64,000 nucleotides of DNA from Actinomycetota bacterium (GTDB lineage: Bacteria > Actinomycetota > Acidimicrobiia > Acidimicrobiales > JAJPHE01), in the NCBI GenBank assembly GCA_021325435.1, contig JAJPHE010000138.1, forward strand, positions 1 through 64,000, in the 5' to 3' direction. The notes below the pieces were generated by a model. That model was not told the origin of the DNA. It saw nothing but the letters and a program-made list of their open reading frames with translations, and searched no databases. The position numbers were made by a program, and so were the translations under genes. Numbering within the stretch: the stretch's first letter is position 1; each line of letters begins with the position of its first letter. This document shows positions 46,356-54,852 of the stretch, in pieces.

Positions 46356-47111
46356 GCGAGAACGGGGCGATGCGGCTGTCGGCCACCTCGGGCCGGCGCC
46401 GGGCGAGCGCCTCGTCGGCGCACGGCTCCCCGAGCTCCTCGAGGATGAAGCCGGCGTCGATGAACCCGTTCAACCATCCCGCCAGCGTCCGGCGGTAGTA
46501 GCGGACCCGAAACGGCCTGACCGAGGCCCGGAGGTCCTCGGGGGCAGCGCCGAAGGTCCAGGTCTCTTCGATCGGCCCGTCCTCGAAGTAACCACCGGTG
46601 GCCAGGGCCACTCGATCGCCGTTGCGTCGGTGACCCACTTCCGCACCGGCGTCAGCGTCAACGGGTGCACGATGGAGAACTGGCAGAAGCCGCCGGAGCG
46701 CAGGACCCGGTGGCTCTCGGCCAGGGCTGCGGCCGGGTCGGGGATGTCCATGAGTGACATGAAGCCCACCACGAAATCGACCGAGCGCGAGCGCAGCGGC
46801 AAGTGGTGAGCGCTGCCCTGCAGATAGCGGATCCCGAGCGGGTCGGCGGCCTCCTCGGCCCGGGCCGCGTCCACGAAGGTCCGGCTGACGTCGAGACCCA
46901 CCACCCGTCCCGCTCGCCGTCGCAGCAGCCGGGTGTTGTGTCCCTCGCCGCAGCCGAGGTCCAGGCCGCTCGAGGTGCTGACGTCGGGGAGCATGGCGAG
47001 GAAGGCCGGCGTGTTGACCAGGTCGCGGTACACGTCGTAGCCGGCCCGCGACAGCTCGATCCACGCCGGGGCGTTGGCCTCCCACCGCTGCGCCGCCTCG
47101 CGGTCGCTCAC
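46330..47111 (-). pseudogene. Class I SAM methyltransferase with an apparent 1-nt frameshift near 46625
   Basis: ORF 46470..47111 carries LDLGCGEGHNTRLLRRRAGRVVGLDVSRTF...FSIVHPLTLTPVRKWVTDA; the conserved C-terminus (GDRVALATGGYFEDGPIEETWTFGAAPEDLRASVRPFRVRYYRRTLAGWLNGFIDAGF) is in another frame (46330..47085). Confidence 0.8.
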
Positions 47112-48100
47112 CGGGCCAGGGCCCTCAACGACCGGCGGTAAGGGCGGGCGGCGATCCCATCGTCCGTGATGATCGCCGTCACCAGCCGGGCCGGCGTCAC
47201 GTCGAAGGCGCGGTTATCGACGGCGGTGCCCGTCGGGGCCAGCCGCCGACCGCCGGTCATGACCACCTCTTCGGGCGGGCGGCGCTCGACCGGTATCGAG
47301 CGTCCGGTGGTACAGCCGAAGTCGACGGTCGAGAGCGGGGCGGCCACGTAGAAGGGGATGCGGTGGTGGCGGGCCAGCACGGCGAGCGAGTAGGTGCCCA
47401 CCTTGTTGGCCACGTCACCATTGGCCGCGATGCGATCGGCCCCGACCATCACGCAGTCGACCTCGCCGGCCGCCATGAGTGAGGCGGCCGCCGAGTCCAC
47501 GATGAGGGTCGCCGGTATGCCGATGCGGTCCAGCTCCCACGCCGTGAGTCGACTTCCCTGCAGCACCGGGCGGGTCTCGCCGACCCAGACCATCGGATGC
47601 TTCCCGGACTCGTGGGCGGCCCGGATCACCCCCAGGGCGGTGCCGTAGCCGGCGCAGGCGAGTGAGCCGGTGTTGCAGTGGGTCAGCACCCTCGAGCCCT
47701 CGCCCAGCAGCTCGGCCCCCAGCGCACCCAGCCGGCGGTTGCGCCGCACGTCCTCGGCGGCGATCTCCAGCACCTCGGCGACCGGGTCGGCGGACGCCAG
47801 CGCCCGCTCTACCCCCCACTTGAGGTTGACCGCCGTGGGCCGGGTGGCGACGATGCGTTCGGCGGCGGCGGCCAGGTCCTCACCGCGCCATGAGGCCAGG
47901 GCGATGCCCATGGCGCCGGCGACGCCCAGCGCCGGCGCGCCCCTGACCGCCAGCTCGGCGATGCAACGGCACAGCTCCTCCACGGTGGCGGCCTCGATGA
48001 AGCGCAGGTCCTCGGGCAGGCCACGCTGGTCGACCAGACGCACCAGCCCGTCGCCCCACTCGATGGTCGGCGGGATCGGATCGCTCGAGGCCCTTGGCAC
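47108..48100 (-). CDS. mtnA: S-methyl-5-thioribose-1-phosphate isomerase MtnA
   Basis: AVRGAPALGVAGAMGIALA, LTHCNTGSLACAGYGTALGVIRAAHESGK, VWVGETRPVLQGSRLTAWEL, VMVGADRIAANGDVANKVGTYSLAVLARHH. Confidence 0.95.
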   Translation of the reverse strand: MPRASSDPIPPTIEWGDGLVRLVDQRGLPEDLRFIEAATVEELCRCIAELAVRGAPALGVAGAMGIALASWRGEDLAAAAERIVATRPTAVNLKWGVERALASADPVAEVLEIAAEDVRRNRRLGALGAELLGEGSRVLTHCNTGSLACAGYGTALGVIRAAHESGKHPMVWVGETRPVLQGSRLTAWELDRIGIPATLIVDSAAASLMAAGEVDCVMVGADRIAANGDVANKVGTYSLAVLARHHRIPFYVAAPLSTVDFGCTTGRSIPVERRPPEEVVMTGGRRLAPTGTAVDNRAFDVTPARLVTAIITDDGIAARPYRRSLRALAR

Positions 48101-48119
48101 ACCGATGGGCCCAACCTAA

Positions 48120-48140
48120 CCTCGCCCGCCGAGGGCGAGG
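48120..48140 (+). promoter_or_regulatory. Perfect 8-bp inverted repeat (CCTCGCCC-gccga-GGGCGAGG) just upstream of the FAD oxidoreductase start
   Basis: Read directly; the 3' arm contains the likely SD (GAGG) 7 nt before ATG 48148. Confidence 0.5.
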
Positions 48141-48147
48141 TGGGGTC

Positions 48148-49563
48148 ATGGCTGACATCTTGGTGATCGGCGGCGGGGTGGTGGGACTAGGCACCGCCAT
48201 GCTGCTGGCCGAGGACGGGCACCAGGTGACGGTGCTGGAACGCGACCCGGCCCCACCCCCGCCGACACCGGAGGAGGCCTGGGAGACCTGGGAGCGCAAG
48301 GGGGTGAACCAGTTCCGCCTCCCCCACTTCTTCCTCGCGCCCTACCGCGCCATCCTCGACCACGACCTGCCCCGGGTGGCCAAGGCCGTCGACGCCGCCG
48401 GCGGGCTGCGCCAGAACCCCTACCTCGAGGTGCCCGAGCAGATCCGCGGGCCGGAGCAGCCCGGAGACTCCGACCTCGGGGTGCTCACCGCCCGACGCCC
48501 GGTCATGGAGGCGGCGCTGGCCTCGGTGGCCCCGTCCACCCCCGGTCTAGGCGTCCGGCGGGGTGTGGCGGTCAGCGGGCTGGTGACGGGGCCGTCGGCC
48601 CGGCCCGGCGTGGCCCACGTCGTCGGGGTGCGCACCGACGCCGGAGAGGAGATCCGGGCCGATCTGGTGGTCGACATGATGGGCCGTCGCTCGCCGCTGC
48701 CCCGATGGCTCGAGGAGGCCGGTGCCCGGCCCCCGGTGGAGCTGCTGGAGGACTGCGGCTTCATGTACTACGGCCGCCACTTCCGGTCACGAAACGGCGC
48801 CCTGCCCTTCGCCTTCGGGCCCCCGATCCAACACCTCGGTTCGATTTCGAGCCTCACCTTGGTGGCGGACAACTCGACCTGGAGCCTGGTCATCGTCACC
48901 AGCGCCAAGGACAAGGCGCTCTACCCGTTGCGCGAGCCCGAGCGGTGGGACCGCCTGGTCCGCTCCCTTCCGCTGGTCGCCCACTGGCTCGACGGTGACC
49001 CGATCGACGACCGGGTGCAGACGATGGCCAAGATCGAGGACCGTCATCGAGGCTTCCTCGTCGACGGTGAGCCGGTGGTCACCGGCGTGGTGGCGGTGGC
49101 CGACGCCTGGGCCTGTTCGAACCCGTCGGTCGGCCGGGGGGCGTCGATCGGCATGATGCACGGACGGTTGCTGCGCGACACCCTGCGCGACGCTGGGCTC
49201 GACGACCCCTACCGCTTCGCATCGGCCTTTCACCGCTCGACCGAGGCGGAGATCGAGCCGTGGTTCCGCTGGACGCTGTTCGGCGACCGGCACCGTCTGG
49301 CCCAGGTCGACGCGGCCATCAACGGAGACGAGTACCGACCGGGCGACGAGAAGTGGGAATCCGAGCAGGCCCTGACCGCGGCCGCCGGCAAGGACCCCGA
49401 TCTGCTCCGGGCGATGATCAGAGCGAACCTGCTGGTGGAGCCCCTCGACAAGTCGCTGACGCCGGCGTTGATCGACAAGGCCCTTCAGCTCGGCGGCAAC
49501 TGGCGCGAGGAGCCCGTTCCGGCGCCACCACGTCCCCAGCTGGTGGCGCTGGCCAACGACTGA
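48148..49563 (+). CDS. FAD-dependent oxidoreductase / monooxygenase-like
   Basis: ADILVIGGGVVGLGTAMLLAEDGHQVTVLERDP Rossmann motif; GVVAVADAWACSNPSVGRGASIGMMHGRLLRDTL. Confidence 0.88.
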   Translation: MADILVIGGGVVGLGTAMLLAEDGHQVTVLERDPAPPPPTPEEAWETWERKGVNQFRLPHFFLAPYRAILDHDLPRVAKAVDAAGGLRQNPYLEVPEQIRGPEQPGDSDLGVLTARRPVMEAALASVAPSTPGLGVRRGVAVSGLVTGPSARPGVAHVVGVRTDAGEEIRADLVVDMMGRRSPLPRWLEEAGARPPVELLEDCGFMYYGRHFRSRNGALPFAFGPPIQHLGSISSLTLVADNSTWSLVIVTSAKDKALYPLREPERWDRLVRSLPLVAHWLDGDPIDDRVQTMAKIEDRHRGFLVDGEPVVTGVVAVADAWACSNPSVGRGASIGMMHGRLLRDTLRDAGLDDPYRFASAFHRSTEAEIEPWFRWTLFGDRHRLAQVDAAINGDEYRPGDEKWESEQALTAAAGKDPDLLRAMIRANLLVEPLDKSLTPALIDKALQLGGNWREEPVPAPPRPQLVALAND

Positions 49564-49593
49564 CCCAACCGCGCAGATCCAACAAGGAGGAAC

Positions 49594-50406
49594 ATGGCCC
49601 GCGTCGAGGTGGACGGAGTCGGAATCAACTACGAGGTGACGGGCGACGGTCGCCCGGTGGTGCTGTTGCACGGCTTCCCCGACACCGGCCGCCTCTGGCG
49701 CAACCAGGTGCCCGCTCTGGCGGAAGGCGGCTTCCGGGTGATCGTGCCCGACCTGCGGGGCTACGGGCAGTCCGCCAAACCGGCGGAGGTGGACGCCTAC
49801 TCCCTGCCGCTGCTGGTCGGCGACGTGATGGGTGTGCTGGCCGACGCCGGGGTCGAGAAGGCCCACGTCGTGGGCCACGACTGGGGCGCCGCCCTGGCCT
49901 GGGCCATGGGCGCGCTGACGCCGCAGCTGGTGGACCACCTGGTGGCCCTGTCGGTGGGCAACCCGGCAACCTTCCTGCGCACCCTCGAGCAGCACGAGAA
50001 GTCGTGGTACATGCTGCTGTTCCAGTTCCCCGAACTGGCTGAGCGCTGGCTGAGCCAGGACGACTGGGCGAACTTCCGCACCTGGAGCCACCACCCGGAC
50101 GCCGACGCCGTTATCGCCGAGCTCGAGGCCAACGGGTCGCTCACGGCCGGGCTCAACTGGTACCGGGCCAACATCCCGCCCGAGTCGTGGGTCAACCCGC
50201 CCATGGAGCTGCCGCCCGTCCCGGCGCCGACCATGGGGGTGTGGAGCACGGGTGACATCGCCCTCACCGAGGTCCAGATGACCGACTCGGCCAAGAGCGT
50301 CTCCGGCCCGTGGCGCTACGAGCGTCTTGACGGGCCCGGTCACTGGATGCAGCTCGAGGCGCCCGACCGGGTGAGCTCCCTCCTCCTCGACTTCCTGCCC
50401 TGCTGA
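49594..50406 (+). CDS. Alpha/beta hydrolase (epoxide hydrolase-like)
   Basis: VVLLHGFPDTGRLWRNQVPALAEGGFRVIVPDLRGYGQSAKP, VVGHDWGAALAWAMGA; RBS AAGGAGG. Confidence 0.92.
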   Translation: MARVEVDGVGINYEVTGDGRPVVLLHGFPDTGRLWRNQVPALAEGGFRVIVPDLRGYGQSAKPAEVDAYSLPLLVGDVMGVLADAGVEKAHVVGHDWGAALAWAMGALTPQLVDHLVALSVGNPATFLRTLEQHEKSWYMLLFQFPELAERWLSQDDWANFRTWSHHPDADAVIAELEANGSLTAGLNWYRANIPPESWVNPPMELPPVPAPTMGVWSTGDIALTEVQMTDSAKSVSGPWRYERLDGPGHWMQLEAPDRVSSLLLDFLPC

Positions 50407-50410
50407 AGGC

Positions 50411-51679
50411 TCAACCCTCCGGCTGGGCGAGACTCGACTCGGCCAGCTCGCGGAACTCGTCGGGCACCCGGCGCTCGTCCGAGAGGGCGACGGTGGCGTA
50501 GCCCACGGCTTCGCGCCCGAAGCGGGCGCGGACGCGATCGACCGCCTGGTCGACGGCGGAGCGGGCCGCCCCGATCTCCGACCCGGGACGTAGACGTTCG
50601 TCGCCGAAGCCCAGGGGAAGCTCGAGCTGCACCGCCGGCTGGCCGACGAGATGGGAGACCGACACCGCCAGGAGGGTGATCTGGCGCTCGGAGCTGTTGT
50701 CGGCCAACGCCCCGGCGACCAGCTCGGCCGCCACCTCGGTGAGGGTCAGGGTGGCCGACACGGGCCGGGGCAGGGTGATCGACCGGGTCACCGACCGCAT
50801 GCCCGGAAACCGCACCCGGACAGTGATGGTGCGCCCGGCCTGGCCGGCCGCCCGCAACCTGCCGGCCACCCGGTCGGCCAGGTAGGCGAGCGTCCCGCGG
50901 ATCACATCCGGCTCGGCCCACCGGCGGCCCAGGGCGACCTGCGCCCCCACCGACGCGGCCCGCCGGCCCCCTTGCACCCGGCGAGGGTCGCGATCGGTGG
51001 CCAGCGCCCCCAGCTTGGCCCCCACCGCCTGGCCGAGGAGGCCTTGCAGCAGCGGGGTGGGCGTGGCGGCCAGCTCGCCGATGGTGTGGATCCCCTTTGC
51101 GGCCAGCTGGGCCCGGGTGGCCGGTCCGACGCCCCAGACCAGCTCCACCGGCAGCGGTCGCAGGAAGTCGAGCTCCCGTCCCCTCTCCACCACCACCAGC
51201 CCGTCCGGCTTGGCCACCTGGGAGGCGATCTTGGCCAGGTGCTTGGTGCCGGCTACGCCGACCGACACGGCCAGCCCCACCTCGTCTCGCACCCGCGACC
51301 GGATCTGAGCGGCGATGGCGGCCGGTGAGCCGAACAGATGGGTCGAGCCGGCGACGTCGAGGAAGGCCTCGTCGATCGATATGCGCTCGACGTTTGGCGT
51401 GTAGTGGCCCAGCACGTCGACCACCTGGTCGCCGAGTTGTTGGTATTGGCGGAAGTGCCCGGCGACGAAGCGCAGCTTCGGGCACAGCTGGCGGGCCCGC
51501 CAGCCGGCCATGCCGGCGGCCACCCCGAACGCCTTGGCCTCATAGGACGCGGCCAGCACCACGCCCCCACCCACCGCCACCGGTTTGCCCCGCAGGCGGG
51601 GATCGAGAAGCTGTTCGACCGAGGCGTAGAAGGCGTCGAGGTCGGCGTGGAGGATGGTGGCCGGGCCCGGTCCCGACAT
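50411..51679 (-). CDS. dinB: Y-family DNA polymerase (DinB / Pol IV-like), copy 2
   Basis: ILHADLDAFYASVEQLLDPRLRGKPVAVGG, SYEAKAFGVAAGMAGWRARQLCP, ISIDEAFLDVAGSTHLFG, SVGVAGTKHLAKIAS; clamp-like motif QLELPLG. Confidence 0.95.
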   Translation of the reverse strand: MSGPGPATILHADLDAFYASVEQLLDPRLRGKPVAVGGGVVLAASYEAKAFGVAAGMAGWRARQLCPKLRFVAGHFRQYQQLGDQVVDVLGHYTPNVERISIDEAFLDVAGSTHLFGSPAAIAAQIRSRVRDEVGLAVSVGVAGTKHLAKIASQVAKPDGLVVVERGRELDFLRPLPVELVWGVGPATRAQLAAKGIHTIGELAATPTPLLQGLLGQAVGAKLGALATDRDPRRVQGGRRAASVGAQVALGRRWAEPDVIRGTLAYLADRVAGRLRAAGQAGRTITVRVRFPGMRSVTRSITLPRPVSATLTLTEVAAELVAGALADNSSERQITLLAVSVSHLVGQPAVQLELPLGFGDERLRPGSEIGAARSAVDQAVDRVRARFGREAVGYATVALSDERRVPDEFRELAESSLAQPEG

Positions 51680-51695
51680 GGTCGGGAAGGGTACT

Positions 51696-51709
51696 CGAAC
51701 GTGTGTTCG
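51696..51709. promoter_or_regulatory. LexA box (CGAAC-GTGT-GTTCG, perfect) upstream of dinB copy 2
   Basis: Exact match, 16 nt upstream of the ATG at 51679; TACCCT (-10-like) lies between box and start. Confidence 0.9.
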
Positions 51710-51715
51710 CTTCGC

Positions 51716-52420
51716 TCAGAGATACTGGCGGCGGAGGAGGCCGTGGGTGAGCACGTCGATGACGGTGGCCCGCCCGGTGGCGTCATCGATGTCGGCGGAG
51801 TCAGGGTCGCCCCTCCGGTGGCGGGCGAACCAAGCCTGGGTCTCCAGCACCAGCCGGGCGGTGGTGGGCACGTCGACCAGCGGACGCAGGTAGCCGTCGT
51901 CGGCCCGCATCTGCAGGTAGGCGGTGAGCGCCCAGATGACCGGGCGGCGCATGCGCAGGTAGTAGGCCTCGAACAGCTCGGGCATCTCCTGAGCGGAGCG
52001 CTCGATGATGGCCTGCAGTCGCCGCGAGCCGGCGGTGCCGTCATAGAGCTCGTCGATGACGGCCGACAGCTCGGCGACCACGTCGTCGGGGTGGCGCACG
52101 GACAAAGCCGCAGCCAGGGGTCCCTCGTGAGCCACCAGGGCGTCGAGGTGGGCCCGGACCCGCTCCATGGTGACAGCCGGGTCGACGCCTGGCAGCGGCA
52201 GGGTCGAGGTCGCCAGCACCTCCGGGTCGACCGCCGCCTCGATGCACCAGTGGAACAACGCTTCCTTGCTCTCGGCGTAGTTGTAGAGCGCCCCCGCCGA
52301 CATGCGCAGGTCGCGGGCCACGTCGGCCATCTGGGTGCGTTGGAACCCCTTCTCGGCGAAGGCGAGGGTCGCGGCCCGGATCACCTCGCTCAACCGCTCC
52401 GGCGGCCTTGACCTGGGCAC
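51716..52420 (-). CDS. TetR family transcriptional regulator
   Basis: RLSEVIRAATLAFAEKGFQRTQMADVARDLRMSAGALYNYAESKEALFHWCIEAA. Confidence 0.93.
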   Translation of the reverse strand: MPRSRPPERLSEVIRAATLAFAEKGFQRTQMADVARDLRMSAGALYNYAESKEALFHWCIEAAVDPEVLATSTLPLPGVDPAVTMERVRAHLDALVAHEGPLAAALSVRHPDDVVAELSAVIDELYDGTAGSRRLQAIIERSAQEMPELFEAYYLRMRRPVIWALTAYLQMRADDGYLRPLVDVPTTARLVLETQAWFARHRRGDPDSADIDDATGRATVIDVLTHGLLRRQYL

Positions 52421-52449
52421 GGGCTTAACTGTATAAGTGAATCACTTAT
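52408..52449 (+). promoter_or_regulatory. Promoter (TTGACC-18-TATAAG) with a 17-bp palindromic operator ATAAGTGA-A-TCACTTAT
   Basis: -35 at 52408-52413, -10 at 52432-52437, palindrome 52433-52449; between divergent tetR and the GT39 gene. Confidence 0.8.
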
Positions 52450-52474
52450 TCAGCAACGGGGCGGGGGGGGAGTC

Positions 52475-54010
52475 TTGAACGCTACGACGACGGTGGCCCC
52501 GCCGGCACCGCATCACCAGGACGGGGGCCCGGTGGCGACCCTGTTCCCGGTCGAGGCCCGGGCCCTGGCTCTGATCGCCGGGGCCAAGCTGGCCTTCCAC
52601 CTGGCCACTGCCTCGCTCTACGGCCTGCACCGCGACGAGTTCTACTACCTGGCTGCCGGGCGCCATCCGGCCGCTGGCTACGTCGACCAGCCGCCGCTCA
52701 CCCCGCTCGCCTACCGGGCCTGGTCGGCGATCTTCGGGTCCTCGCAGCTGTCGCTGCACGCCATGGCGGCGGCCCTGAGCGTGCCCATGGTGGTGCTGGC
52801 CGCCCTGATGGCCCGAGAGCTGGGCGGCGGGCGCTGGGCCCAGCGGGTCACGATGACGGTGGCGGCGGTGGGGACCATCTTCACCACCACCTTCCACTTC
52901 GCCAGCACGGCCACGTTCGACCTCGAGTTCTGGGCTCTGGCCACCTGGCTGCTGCTGCGCCTGCTGCGCACCGGGGACGGGCGGCTGTGGGCCCCGATCG
53001 GCGCCGTCGCCGGAGTGGGCTTCGAGAACAAGCACACCATGGTCGTGTGGTGCGCGGCCGTCGCCCTCGGCCTCCTCGTGTGTCGGCGGTGGCGACTGCT
53101 GGCCACTGGATGGCTGGCGGTGGGCGCCGCCCTGTTCGTCGTGCTGGCCACCCCCAACCTGGTGTGGCAGGCGACCCATCACTGGACGAGCCTGACCTTC
53201 TACTCGGCCCTGCGACACCGGACCGCGTCGCAGAACCTGGTCCTGTTCTGGCCCATGCAGCTGGGGCTGATGACGGCGGCCGGAACGGTGCTCGTCGTCG
53301 GCGGCCTCCGGTGGCTGCGCCGCCATGCAGACGCGGAACCCTTCCGACCGCTGTGGCCGGCGTTCGCCGCCGTCGTCGTCTTCTACTTCGTAACGGCGGG
53401 CAAGGGCTATTACCCGGGCAGCATCTACCTGCCGGTAGTGGCGGCCGGGGCGGTGGCGGTGGAGCGGGCGTGGACGGCGGCGGGCCGGCGGCGGTTGTTG
53501 GCTGCGGTCGTCGCCACCGGGCTCGTGGCCGCCCCCGTGTTCACGCCGATCCTGCCGGCTGGCGCCGCCACCAGCCTCGGGCTCGACAAGATCAACTCCG
53601 ATCTGGGGGCCATGCTCGGTTGGCGCGACATCGTCGACCAACTCGCCGGCGTGTACCGCGCCCTGCCGGCGGCCCAGCAGGGCTCGGCCGTGTTCCTGAC
53701 CCGCGACTACAGCGAGGCGTCCGCCCTCACCTACTGGCGCCACGAGGAGAAGGTGCCGGCGGCCATCAGCGGCCACAACAACGTCTGGTTGTGGGGGTGG
53801 GCGCCGGCCGCCCACGCCCGGACCGTCATCGCCGTGGGCATCCCTCCCTCGACGCTCGACCGCTACTTCGCCACCGTGACCCTCGCCGGGAAGCTGCACG
53901 CCCGTCACGGCGCCATCGACCCCATCGAGGACGGGGTCAGGGTCTGGGTGTGCACCGGTCGACGGGCGCCCTGGGCCACCATGTGGCCCAGCCTCCGGTT
54001 CTACGCTTGA
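52475..54010 (+). CDS. GT39/ArnT-like membrane glycosyltransferase
   Basis: ASLYGLHRDEFYYLAAGRHPAAGYVDQPPLTPLAYRAWSAIFGSSQLSLH; many TM helices; TTG start. Confidence 0.88.
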   Translation: MNATTTVAPPAPHHQDGGPVATLFPVEARALALIAGAKLAFHLATASLYGLHRDEFYYLAAGRHPAAGYVDQPPLTPLAYRAWSAIFGSSQLSLHAMAAALSVPMVVLAALMARELGGGRWAQRVTMTVAAVGTIFTTTFHFASTATFDLEFWALATWLLLRLLRTGDGRLWAPIGAVAGVGFENKHTMVVWCAAVALGLLVCRRWRLLATGWLAVGAALFVVLATPNLVWQATHHWTSLTFYSALRHRTASQNLVLFWPMQLGLMTAAGTVLVVGGLRWLRRHADAEPFRPLWPAFAAVVVFYFVTAGKGYYPGSIYLPVVAAGAVAVERAWTAAGRRRLLAAVVATGLVAAPVFTPILPAGAATSLGLDKINSDLGAMLGWRDIVDQLAGVYRALPAAQQGSAVFLTRDYSEASALTYWRHEEKVPAAISGHNNVWLWGWAPAAHARTVIAVGIPPSTLDRYFATVTLAGKLHARHGAIDPIEDGVRVWVCTGRRAPWATMWPSLRFYA

Positions 54011-54035
54011 GGCCAGTCGACCAGAGGGGGAGACG

Positions 54036-54836
54036 ATGGGACGCTTCGAGCGGGGGCTGCGGCTGGCCCGAGCCAGTTGGGAGGTCCTGCGGGGCGACGC
54101 TCAGCTCATGTGGCTGCCGGTCGTGTCGACCCTCGCCATCCTGGTGTTCGCCACCGCCATCCTGTCCCCGACGTTCATCTCCGGGGTGCGCTCGACGAGC
54201 AGGGGCACGGTGTACCTGCTGTTCGCCGCCGTGTACTTCGTATCGAGTCTCATCGCCACGTTCTTCAACGCCGCCGTGGTGGCGGCGGCCAGCGACCGGC
54301 TGTCGGGCGGCCGGGGCACGGCGGTCGACGGCATGCGGACCGCCTGGTCGCGCATCGACCGGATCATCGCCTGGGCGGCGCTGTCGGCCACCGTCGGCCT
54401 GGTGCTGCGGGGCGTCGAGCAGCGGGCCGGCATCTTCGGGGCGGTGGTGGGCCGCCTCGCCGGGGTGGCGTGGTCGGTGGTCACCTTCCTCGTCGTACCC
54501 ATCCTGGTGTTCGAGCCGGTGGGCCCGATCGAGGCGGTGAAGCGGTCGGGGCTGCTGTTCCGCAGCCGCTGGGGTGAGCAGCTGGTCGGCAACGGCTCCA
54601 TTTCGGCGGCCATGATCATCCTGGCCATACCGCTGGCCCTCGTGTGCGCCGTCCTCGCCACCATCGCCGCCCCGCTGGCCATCGCCTTCGGGGTGCTCGC
54701 CTTCGGCGTGCTGATGGCCGCCGGCTCGGCCATGACCGCCATCTTCAACGCCGCCCTGTACCGGTACGCCGTCTCCGGCGAGGTGGTCGGGCCCTTCGGC
54801 GCCGACGACCTGCGCGGCGCCTTCCGCCGCCGCTGA
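54036..54836 (+). CDS. Polytopic membrane protein (DUF6159-like)
   Basis: MGRFERGLRLARASWEVLRGDAQLMWLPVVSTLAILVF; ATFFNAAVVAAASDRLSGG; FNAALYRYAVSGEV. Confidence 0.75.
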   Translation: MGRFERGLRLARASWEVLRGDAQLMWLPVVSTLAILVFATAILSPTFISGVRSTSRGTVYLLFAAVYFVSSLIATFFNAAVVAAASDRLSGGRGTAVDGMRTAWSRIDRIIAWAALSATVGLVLRGVEQRAGIFGAVVGRLAGVAWSVVTFLVVPILVFEPVGPIEAVKRSGLLFRSRWGEQLVGNGSISAAMIILAIPLALVCAVLATIAAPLAIAFGVLAFGVLMAAGSAMTAIFNAALYRYAVSGEVVGPFGADDLRGAFRRR

Positions 54837-54852
54837 GCGACGGCCCCGGCGG

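Noticed and set aside
46600-46640. Programmed -1 frameshift in the methyltransferase
   Set aside because: No X XXY YYZ slippery heptamer or evident downstream structure at the junction; a simple indel is more economical.
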